DNA of 64,000 nucleotides, taken from NCBI RefSeq assembly GCF_963576615.1, contig NC_088711.1, positions 60,120,248-60,184,247 on the forward strand, in the 5' to 3' direction. Both the position numbers and the translations under genes were made by a program. The stretch comes from Watersipora subatra. Taxonomy: Eukaryota; Bryozoa; Gymnolaemata; Cheilostomatida; Watersiporidae. Positions 34,095 to 45,400 of this stretch are shown in pieces; the first letter of the stretch is position 1, and each line of letters opens with the position of its first letter. Under the pieces are notes generated by a model. That model saw nothing but the letters and a program-made list of their open reading frames with translations. It had not been told where the DNA came from and ran no database searches.

Positions 34095-36488
34095 TTATTC
34101 TTTTTCAACATTTCCTGAAGAGTTTGAGTTATCCGGTTCGATCTGTCGTGCTCTACTACTAGTTTTTTCAATCGTCGCAGACTCTTCAAGTCGAGTGATT
34201 TCATTCGTCTCCTCGATCTTGTTATCTACCTGTTTTATGTCGCTGTTTGAGACTGTTTCAGTAGTAACAGTTTCATCTCCACTGCTGTTAATAATTTCCT
34301 GCTCACCTGTTTGTTTGATCAAATTGTTGACTTCATTCTCTTCAGCATTTGGAATATCCTTCTCATCAGCATTACTTGTTTCTTGTATTTCAGTTCTGCT
34401 AGTTTTTTCTTCATCTTTATTATTATTTTCAGCTTCATTGGCTTGGTTGACGTCTTCAGCATTGCTAGAGTCTAGCTCAACTTTTGCTAGTTCTGAATCA
34501 CTTTTGTTTGTAGACTCTAATATCACGCTGCTTTTGACTGTATCTTCTATTGCTGAGTCATCACTCTTTTCATAACTTTCTCTACTGTAAGTGTCACTGA
34601 CACTATCCATGTTAACAATATACCTGGTATTAGCCCCATTCCCATGGACTTTATCAGATTCATTGTCTTCATTGGCTCGGCTGCCATTACTGAAATCGTC
34701 TGTTTTTATTGATACAATTTCGATATTTTCACTGTTCTTCTCTGTCAAGCCATACTCCTTGTCATGAGATTTGCTACCCAAAGCTTCAGTATCACTGGCG
34801 TCTTCAGTATTTACAATATACCCCATATTGTCCCCTGTAGCGCTAAGATGTTCGGTTTCACTGTTTTCACTCCCTTGAATGACACTATCAGCACTACTAG
34901 CCTCCATTTCCAAAGTTGGGCCTTCAGTATTGCTTTTTTGTTCAGTTTCATCCGCAATACTGATTTCAGGTATCTCCGCCATTGTTGCCATTGGTGCATT
35001 AGTTTTATCACTAACAGTTTCAGCATCACTGATTACCTCAACTTTTACAGTATAACCTGTGTTATTTTCAATAGTACCCTTGTTTTCATTTGCACTGGTT
35101 TTGCCTGCTTGAGTCATGTCTTCAGCGTTACTGGCTTCCCTCTCAATTGTTGTTTCTAGATCCGTGTCTCTCTTGTCTAGAGATTCTTCGGCTAAAGAGC
35201 TTCCATTGATTTCTTCATTTACACACTTATCTTTGTTCATATTAATTTCTGTACTTAATGGTTTAGCATCATGGATTTCATTATTTGCGGAGATGCTCAC
35301 ATGTTCAGTCATTCTGGTGTCTTTGGCTTGGTAAAGGTTGTCTGTAATGTCGCTAGATTTATTTATCTCCATTGTTGCCACATCCGTAGAACTTTCGTCA
35401 TTGACTTTCTCAACACTTTTTGGCTGTATTTCTATTGCTTTCTCACTTTGGTGTCTATAACCTTTTTCACTCAACATTCGAGCATCGTCGCCTTCATCAC
35501 TGAGCATTGCGCTTGCAGAAGGAACTTTCCGCTCACTTCTCATGTTGTTAGTTTTAATGATCTCATTACTGGTTGACTCTACAATGTTGCTGCCATTAAT
35601 TTCTACTGTTGGTGTGTTCACAGTTACTTTCCTGTTGGTATTTATTGGACTTGTCGTAAAGTCATCTTTGTTGCTCATCTCTGTAATGTCTTCAGCGTCG
35701 CTAAATTCATCAATTGGCATGGTCTTCTCTTCACCGGTTACATCCTTGCTTGTCAGACTAATATCTTCTGCAACACTGCTTTCGCTAATTTGGTTTATCG
35801 CTCTACTATCATTGATCTCTCCACTCTCGATCTCGCTTCGTTGCCCAATGTTGATAACTGGTAGCGAGGCTTTTTTCTGTTCCACTAGATTTTTTTCCTG
35901 ACTAGATTTAGTATCTATAAAATTCATTTCGACTTCTGCACCGCCTCCTTCAGCTGACCTGAGTACGTCTTTTCTGGCACCCTCTTTGTTGGTTGCACTG
36001 CCTTCAGCGATATCTGAAACAGATTCCTCTTGATTTTGATTTAATGCACTGATACCATCACTCATGTCATTTTCACTGACGCTCTCTTCGTCAGTCTTTA
36101 TGCTTAGGTTTTCAGTTTTGTAAAAATCAGTTTCTTTCTTTCTACCCTCTAAATTTACTTTGTTAGGTAGAGTCTCTCCTATTCTTTGCACAGTTTTTTG
36201 AGGAATTGTGTCAGCATTACTGTTGTTGTTAATCGATTCTGCTCTGCTGTTATCGAGGTCTTCGAGTACAACATCTTCGTTGACATTGCTTCTCGAGTTG
36301 CCATCTTGCACTAGACTGACATTGACCTTTGGTGCTGGGCTCGCGCTGCGTTGTTCCGCAGGACTCCTGCTGCGTTCGCCTCCTGGACTTCTACTGCGCT
36401 TTCTTCTCGGAGTCTCTTCACGATCTGACAATGGACTCCTTGAAGTTGCCCTTGGTACTTTTCCCTTTTCTTCTGGCCCTCTCAAGAT
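34095..36488 (-). CDS. Giant gene last exon: SR-type start and long acidic tail
   Basis: Follows the acceptor ctattgtag; the first codons read ILRGPEEKGKVPRATSRSP. The start has RS/SP repeats (RRKRSRSPGGERSRSP). The next 700 residues are dominated by Glu, Asp, Ser, Asn and Thr. Diverged internal repeats include GYTVKVEVISDAE, GYIVNTEDASDTE and RYIVNMDSVSDT, and SNAEDMTQAG with SNAEDVNQAN. A hydrophobic core followed by acidic residues is the pattern of SUMO-interacting motifs, but that reading is only a guess. The stop codon ends at 34095. Confidence 0.85.
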   Translation of the reverse strand: MLRGPEEKGKVPRATSRSPLSDREETPRRKRSRSPGGERSRSPAEQRSASPAPKVNVSLVQDGNSRSNVNEDVVLEDLDNSRAESINNNSNADTIPQKTVQRIGETLPNKVNLEGRKKETDFYKTENLSIKTDEESVSENDMSDGISALNQNQEESVSDIAEGSATNKEGARKDVLRSAEGGGAEVEMNFIDTKSSQEKNLVEQKKASLPVINIGQRSEIESGEINDSRAINQISESSVAEDISLTSKDVTGEEKTMPIDEFSDAEDITEMSNKDDFTTSPINTNRKVTVNTPTVEINGSNIVESTSNEIIKTNNMRSERKVPSASAMLSDEGDDARMLSEKGYRHQSEKAIEIQPKSVEKVNDESSTDVATMEINKSSDITDNLYQAKDTRMTEHVSISANNEIHDAKPLSTEINMNKDKCVNEEINGSSLAEESLDKRDTDLETTIEREASNAEDMTQAGKTSANENKGTIENNTGYTVKVEVISDAETVSDKTNAPMATMAEIPEISIADETEQKSNTEGPTLEMEASSADSVIQGSENSETEHLSATGDNMGYIVNTEDASDTEALGSKSHDKEYGLTEKNSENIEIVSIKTDDFSNGSRANEDNESDKVHGNGANTRYIVNMDSVSDTYSRESYEKSDDSAIEDTVKSSVILESTNKSDSELAKVELDSSNAEDVNQANEAENNNKDEEKTSRTEIQETSNADEKDIPNAEENEVNNLIKQTGEQEIINSSGDETVTTETVSNSDIKQVDNKIEETNEITRLEESATIEKTSSRARQIEPDNSNSSGNVEKE

Positions 36489-39400
36489 CTACAATAGTAT
36501 GCCCACCTGTTCAAAGCCCTGAGAAACAAGTGGTAATTTTCATTCTAAATGATTGCCCTTTAAATAATCTTGGCCCATTGTGGGTTGTTCGTCAACATTA
36601 AAGTGAGTTTCAAGTTTTGCATCATTTTTATGATTTGCAATTCTTATGCAGTGGTGTAGCTAAGATACAATTATAGACAGCTCTTGAATAGGCGGAAGTT
36701 TAGATTGCAGAGCTTATACAGTATTTGTGGTTGAGTTTCAATTTGATGAATTTTTAACTTATAAGGTAGTCAATTACCGTGATCGCTAGCGTAAATGTAT
36801 ACAGCCAAATCTCGACTTACTATTACTTCTATATACAATTTTTATGACCTGAAATAAAATCAGCGAAAAAATTGTTTTGATATGAGAAGTAATTTTTAAC
36901 ATACATCCAAGATGTTGTATGACATTACAGTGCTGTGAATAAAAATCGAAAGCTGATAAGAATTAAATGTGCGAATAATTTTTTAATAATAATTTAATTT
37001 TCATTTAAATAAAAAAATTGATTTGAGCTTCTATACTTGAGTTGTCTAAGGTGAACATTAGCTAGTCTCTAAGTTGAGTAAGTTCCGCTGTCTATGTCTA
37101 TCATCATGTCTGCATCGGCCAGCCTACACCTACACATAGACATAAAGTAACATTAGAAATATATGTTTTACTTCATTTTTACTTTTATTATAAATATTTC
37201 TATAATAATGTTTTTATTGATTATTATTTCATTAATTCAGTTTTTACATATGATATAGGATATTACATATGGTTTTTATTTCTAGTTTTATATTAATTAT
37301 ATGTGCTTTAATGTTATATGTAATTAAGTGAAGCATTTATCATTATTTCATGCCTTCGGAATAAATTAGTCAAAATACAATGTATTAGCCATCTGAGACG
37401 AACATCTGAGCTGATTAACTTTATGTCAAAGTTTGCCTGTATAAGGTATTTTCTCTGAGATAATTTGACAATTTAGAAATTATAGTTATTCCAGCTTCAT
37501 TTACTTGGGTGAAAATAAAGATTGTCAATCTACCAACTGTATTGCTAGAAGTACACTTGAATTATTAAATAAGTCATTGTTTTGTTTTACTTTTTCTCTC
37601 AACATAAAGAGCTGCCTGGGTTGTCAGTTAGCAAACTAATGACAGTCGTTTAATTGGCTGGCTACTGCTGCCAGATGTTTTGGGTATTTACTAGCCAACC
37701 TAGTTGATTTCCTGCTCAAACACTCTCAGTTGGCCGTTTAAGTAATTGGGCTTATCCAAGTTTGGATAGTCCTATAAACCAACAATTATAGTGTGATGCG
37801 GTGCGCAAATCGGTGCGCAAGGCGATGCGCAAATCAGCGTCCTTCTATGTTAGTATGTAATATGATGTCTCAGATGTGGTAATCATCAAGGATTAGTAGT
37901 GGTCATTTGACACGCTACTACCATATGTTAATGTGTAATTCCAACTTGTCAAAAAAATTTGAACTAAAGTTTTTTGGAGTTAATTCATAAGGAATCCAGG
38001 GGGTAAACATAAGTTATGAAGTACTAGCACGCTGGCACTTCCATGAGCCGTGGGAGATCATTATATGTAATAACTATGCGCACAATTATTCTCATTTGGA
38101 AAGGTGATCAAGTGGTAGAGCGCTTAGCTTTGAATCCCAAAATCTGAGTTGAATTCACATGCCAGGCAATCTTTTCTCCTATTTGCTTTTAACATGGCTT
38201 CAGAAAGACACGGCTCTTATTATAGTAAAGATTATATACTACCAGACTAACTGTGATTTCAGATGTTTAGTGTCGATGCATGCTGATGTAAGAGGTAATG
38301 GATGAGAGATACATACTGATACAGAGATGTCCCACACTTCATGTAACAGTCTGTTCTTGGTTACTAGAGGTTCATCCATTTTCACCTCGAGGAACGCGCC
38401 AGCTTGCACACCGAAGTTGTCCATGTTAGTCGCTAGCATGAATTTCTCATCTGTATTGTCTGTTTGAGTTGTGTTCACTGTCACAGTACTAGATTTTGCC
38501 TGTGAATCGAAGATGCTTGTGTGTAAAGATAGATGTAAGGGCTATATTAACGTGAGATTTATTAGCATGTACTACAATGATTGTAATTGGCCATTTTTAG
38601 AACATTGTAGCAAAGTGAGCGGGATGTAGCGAAGTTTACCCAGTATGAAGGAAATGTTTTCTAGACAAACAATCTGATCTGAAGTAATTTCACGAATAAT
38701 AATAAATTTTTATTTCACGCGCACAGGTCTAGGACACTCGTAACTGCTGCTACAGTAGTGTGTAAAATAAACTTGATCCTTTTGTCGTAAAAATAAAATT
38801 CTGCTTTACAACTATGTTACTTCACAGTGACTTCATAGTCAATAGCCATAATATATATATATATATTAAATTCATCCTCATTTTGTCATGATTTCAAATA
38901 TGTAAAGCAACTGTAGATACCACAACCACCACTGTTAGAAATCCATTTTCAGTCAAAAACAGTGACTGGTTGGTGTGGCGCCGGAATAGTAGCGAGTATA
39001 TTTGTTTCTATTTATAGTGAGAGGGAAGTCTTCTTTATTATTTATTATCATTATTGTTTATTTGTATAACTCTATATGCTATATATATAGCATATAGAGT
39101 TATACATCTATATGCTATATATATAGCATATATATCTATATATGCTCTAGTATATTTACTAAGAATGGCTGTCTCTCGATAGCTATGTCACTGTGTCTGT
39201 CAATATTGTCAATTAGTGTATCATTATGTAGTAGGTTTATCACTTAATAACCGAGGTTTTTACTTTTTTTGTTACGAATGACTTCATGAAACGCGCTTCC
39301 TTAAAGGTGATAATAGACCTTATCCAAGCGTATAGAATTGTTGGCCGTGATCATAGTTTCATGAGTTGATTAGCTATAAACTGGGTGAATTCACTTTAAC

Positions 39401-42400
39401 TCTTTCAAGCCAGGACCTAAGATAACTCAAAAATATGTTTATCTCTCTGATCCTACACTCATGTGAACTCAGGTTCGCAGTTTCGCTTTGTTTTTTCATA
39501 CTTCCGGTTTACACAAGATTACGAATATTGGTGGCTTTGTGTGCTATAAGATTTCAGTAAAATTCCAAAGTTTCAAGTTGATAGGACTATTGGTTATTGA
39601 GCTATAGCAAAAATATCCATATAAACACTTCTATCCTAACGAGAAATGAAAAATGGCTGCCAGCAGAACACTAGTTCTTTTTGCACCTCTGGTTTAAGTA
39701 CAATTATGAAAGTTTGATCACTTTGTGTGATCATACTTCTGTTTTGAGTATATTTCAAAAGTTCAGGTTGATTAGATTCTTAGTTCTGGAGATATTGCCA
39801 AAATACTGAAGGTACTGCTAACAGACTGAGAAATGAAATAATAAATGGCTGCCGTCAAAACATACTGATTGTAATTCTTCATAATGAAGATAAAAGCTAG
39901 GCAAATAGGCAAGCTAACTAAAAAGTCCAACTAAAAAGCTTCTCCTCAGCAAGAAGAGCGTTACACTAAACTATTGGCTTTTTTACTCTTTAAAATATAC
40001 ACATTTATCAGGCTCATTTTACACCAACCATTACGTTTTTTTTCGAATACTTCTAAAAACATCCAATCTTTGAAAGAGTGTGAAATTGCGAATTGTGATT
40101 TGCTGTATCTTCTTTTTTTTATTGAGGTTTACAAGCTTATCGCCTCAATGAGAAAGTCATTGAATCTATGTCATATTGCTGGTATTGAGGGGGTATCAGT
40201 GCTTACCATAGTAGCGTGTTCATACCGATCATGATATCTGGATGTCACAAAACCAGGTATTGGGAGGTCGATAATTTCATGCGCCGAAATGGGATCACAT
40301 TGCACTATACCCAGAATCCTGCAGGGGTCGAAATCTGCCGTTGTCAGTCGGTGAATGCATTTCATGGAGGACTTCCGACCAAGTGATATGGGCTTGACTT
40401 GTGTGTCATTGCGTTCGCTCCCCTACGGTTACAAGAACAATTTCTATGTAGTCGGACAACCAAATGATAACCAGAAAATATATTTTTAATTAAATCATTT
40501 TGTATTATATTTTACTGCATTACCTTTACTTCAATATTATTTGGCACACCAAAAACCTTTCCGTGAGTTGCGTGTCGCTGAGAGGTCGAAAGTGCTGTCT
40601 TGGCTATAGTTACCACGCTAGAAAATGCTGTCGCTAGCATGAGGTAATCCTCTGTACAGGCCATCGTATCGGCAGCAGAGTGTAGTGGTATAAAATCCAT
40701 TTTAACTCTTCCTTCTGTAACCGCAAATGGTACATGAACAAGAAGAATTTTTCTAAATGTTTGTACACCGTTATTTTTCAAGGAGGTTAGCAACATTCAA
40801 AACAACTTTCTGCTTAAAGATTAACACAAAATTACACAACATTTTTTTGTAGATTCTATCAAAAAGTATTGAAATTTTTTTATCATTTGCGATTGCTTTT
40901 GTTGTTTGAGGTGATCTGAAAGCCAGGATGTTTCAAGATTAAAATTAACAAAATGATCGCGGTTAAAACGCCCAGATCAAGCTGCAGACCGCTTATGACA
41001 TACATCTACAGTTGCTAACGAGGAGCATAACGTTGCAACTTTAACACAATAGCTGATATCGACTATAGCAACCATAGCACCTAGTGATGTCATTCCCCAC
41101 TTATTTTTTCTAAGCATTTTAACCTTGATCAAGTTTTGTTGATTTTAATCTTGGAACATCCTGGTAGTCAGATGACCTTAAACATCAAAAACCATCGGCC
41201 ATCGCAAATGATAGAAAAATACTGATACTTTATGAAAAAATCTACTGATATTTTGTAAGTTTATCTTCAAGTCGTTTTAATTAGTCAAATCAGGAGAGTG
41301 GCACGCAAACTAGCAGTTTTTGTATGACATTCTAGCGTCTGAATTCAGATTCCATCAGTTTCGACTTGTAAATGTAGTAAAAACGTATTGAAGATTATTT
41401 TTGCTTTAGTATCTTAGCTAGCATGTTTCATGTTGCTTATTGTTCACTAGGCGAACTGGAAAAAATATATAATGTACAATTTTAACAATTTATATTTATA
41501 ATTCATAAAGCAAAAGATATATCATAAAAATTATGACAATTTATTTATAATAATTCATAACGTAAAATATAAATGTACAATTTTTAACAATTTATATTTA
41601 TAATAATTCATCACGTAAAATATATAATGTACAATTTATAACAATTTGTATTTATAATAATTCATAACATAAAATATATAAGGTACTAATTTGTAAGGCC
41701 AAATTTTTAGGACTACGTGGGGTGAAGAGTTGTGTATTAACTGATGTGGGTAGTAACTTCAATCTGAAACCTGCTTCGCGTATTAAAACCATCATATGTT
41801 AATCACTGACTCTTTTACGAAGACACTGCTATTCGTTCAATTCATTCATCAACCCAATATCCTGGGATATTTTCCCAATAAATACTGCAGATAATTACAA
41901 ATAGCAATCAAATAAATGTATTATGGTCATAATTATGTATAAGGTATAATAATAAAAACGTAAACTCACCAAAAACTTTTTTTATCGTTATTTCGTCTCG
42001 GAGACAGGTTAAGAGAAAACTTAGTGATGGGAAGGTAGCGATCATGATAGAGATACGTACGGTAACTTACTCTACCTTTCACTCTCTAAAGTGAAAGGTA
42101 ACTTTCACTTTATATTATACAGTGAAAAACTAACTTTGATTGTATATTTTTCACTTTCCACCTTCAACCAGGTCCTTTTCGCTTATAAAACTGCTACTTT
42201 TCTAGAAGTTTGGGAATTAATTCATGCATACCATCAAATGTATACTACAGTTTTTCTTAATATGTTAGAAGATTTTTGTATGTTGGAGACAATCGCAAGT
42301 AAAAGGTTTAATTTTATTATTTTAATTTTATTATTTTATTTTACAGTAGGTGGTCTTTAAAGCAGCCCATGATATTATTATCAAAGTTTTTACCTATGAA

Positions 42401-45400
42401 GTTACAACTGATGTGATTCAAGACAGCATTTGGTATCAAAGTGCCTTTGGTATCAAAGGTTTGTTTTTGTCGAAGCGCAATTAATTTCATTTAATCTCAT
42501 TTCAAAGTTCTGCTTTGATATTTCACTAATAATCATCCATTCTTTTGCTTTGTTCATCAACCGTTTGACTATTTAAGAGTTTGGCGCGTAATGGACACCC
42601 GTATATCTACTAACTTTTAAGTTTTTCTCCGTCATAATCTCTCTTTAGTATATTCAGGTTGTTTTTGGCAGATGCGAGAGTACCGAAGGTATGGATGCCA
42701 TCTCGAGTTATCAGCGACCTCATGTCTATCTGAATGAGACTCCAAATGGCTGCTCCCTGCCATGGATAGTCATCCTCACAGCTCATGGTGTCTTCCGCAG
42801 AAAACAGTTTTACAGAATCTAGATTAACTCCTGCTTCTACAAACGTTAAACGTATAACGTTAGTAGAAGCAGGAGTAATATAGTTAACTTTTTCGAGATT
42901 TTTACAGTTTGAACGTTTTTGTTTTTGAGGTTAGTCGGCATAGCTACAGGAGCAACTTCTTTTTGTAGCTGGCTATTAAAAACGAGCTAATGGGTGGCAT
43001 AAATGCGTAACTGTTTGCATTACAATTATGCAATATTTAATATTTGGAGTTGTGGCATCATTAGCATGTAATAAAACGTTCAAATAAAGAATTGATATTA
43101 GCTTATTCTCGTTTGTTTAGGTTGTGTAAAGAGCAAGATAAAACTGCTTAAAACGATGCAAAATGAAACAATGCTAAATACAAGCATAAAAAATCTACTT
43201 GTGTTTTGTTTTATTGCTCTTTGTGTTCGTGCATCATGTAAAGTTCTAACAAGGAGCCACTTAACTTTTGTTTCTCAGCATGATTTATAATTGGCCGCGT
43301 GAACTCATAAGTAGTCAGCCATTTTTAATAATCTCGTCGAATTCAATTGCAACTAAAAAAAGTGATTTTTACTAGGCACTATCAAATTATTGGTTAACCT
43401 TATCACATCTCCTGGAGAGATAAATGTATATAGACCCATGTATACTGGGAAATTATGTTATGTAGAAGCTCTCTACCTATATGTATTATTGTGACGTAAT
43501 TCAACGTATAAATCTTAAAGTGGTAGAATCAAGTTCCCTATTGTTGTTTTCAATATTAAAGAGAACATAACAACGGAGAAGTCTGCCCATTTAGAACAAA
43601 ATGATTATGGATACGCTACTAATGTGTTATATTTTTAAGTATTATTTCAATAACAATTGCCATCTTCATTTATGGTGTTTCCACCCACTGTAACTGCCTT
43701 ATATGTCAGCGCTCACTAGTCTTTGGCCAAATCAAAATTCTTTAGTTGTTAATTAACGAGCACTTTGTTAAGCTTGCTGAAATTTATCTCATGTTGTTAT
43801 TGCGGTATTCGGAAGCATTTCAAACTGTAGCAAAACTTGTTAGTTATGTATTATTTTGGTAAATAAGCATGTTTAAATACGCCAAAAGAAAGTATTGATA
43901 TTTTAATTTTTCCTATACAAGCTGACTAGCATTGAGCTTGGGTGATGCCTGGCGTTTCTTTCATTTTCCATGAGATAAACCACAAGTGGTTGTTCAGGAA
44001 GCTGGTTCTCAGGAACCAGATGTCTTTTTAAGACCAAAAGTTTTTAACGAACAGGCGGAAGGCATCGAGTATGTGACTGGGAAGTTTGGAAGAAATCAGC
44101 CAAAAATATAGAAACGCGTAGGGTTTTCGCAGATGCACAGACACACACACAATAACAAAGTGAGTTTATTAACATAGTTAAGAGCTATTATCGCACAAAT
44201 GGCAATCAAAAGGAAACAAATCTGAATTTACTTTCACTATAACAATTGTCATTCATTTGAAAAATGGTCAATGTAAAAAACAATCATTAACATTCAGTGA
44301 TTTTCTACTTTGCCAATGGCTTTTTTGGTTAACTTTCTTGTTTTACACTTTATTTTTGCAAACCTTTTAGTTCAAGTTCTGAGCTTCACGTTCAAGTTCT
44401 ATTGTTTTTCAAGTTTTGCACTACCAAATCTTTCTACGGATAATCTGTCTACAAATAATCTTTCTACAGATAATCTTTCTACAGATAATCTTTCTACAGA
44501 TAATCTTTCTACAGATAATATTTCTAGAGATAATCTTTCTACAGATAATCTTTCTACAGATAATCTTTCTGCAGATAATCTTTCTACAGATAAGCTTTCT
44601 ACAGATAATGTTATAAGAAAAAATATCCATGTATTTACCTTGCAGAATTTGTTCACTTGATTTACATTTCTTGGGAACCTGAAATGTACATAATTTAATA
44701 TTCACATATTATATACACGTGATAGGCTAATAATATATTTGTAACTTTAAACTTTTAAAGTGGGGAGGAGTCACGCCTAACATTGGCAGACATAAGAAAC
44801 GAAAACAGACTCAGTTTACTCAACCTTAATGCATAAACTAAAACTAATAGTCTCTGTACTAAAGTGAAACAGGAAATGGCCATAGAGTGACCTGATTATA
44901 TGCTTCAAGAATAAGTCAAGAAGCATTCTATTACAAAAGGTGAAGGTTTTGTTCTGTTTATTGTCTCTAGTATTGCTTTTTTAATGATATTAGAAGTCTA
45001 GTGCAGATGCAAGATTTTTGTGTTCATATCACCTCACCCAGCTTGCCAAAAGAATTATATGCTACTGACAACATACCGGTGCACACGAATCTGCCCCATC
45101 TCCCATATGCTGACTCTGTGAGAGGCAGGTACTAGGTGACCTTGACTGGGATTGTAATCCGATGGTTACTCGGTTTCCCATGTTACTAGTAATTTGAACG
45201 CTTGCCGTGTATTGATTCATATCTCTTTCAAGCTCCTCATCCATGTCAATACTTGGAGACCGAGTCTGGTCGCAAGCACTATGCTGAGGAGTTTCATCCA
45301 GTGAGAGATCCACAGTTACCTTGCTGGGTCTATTTGCTGATCTGGAACAACAGGATCTTGCTTCTTTTTGCACTTCCATGGACTGTCCACTTGCATGCAT

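Noticed and set aside
34195-36601. Several plus-strand ORFs of 70-130 codons
   Set aside because: Antisense shadows of the Ser/Glu-rich last exon of the giant gene.
44310-44705. ORFs on both strands reading NLSTD or CRKII repeats
   Set aside because: Products of the 15-bp tandem repeat; the true 40-nt exon uses a different segment.
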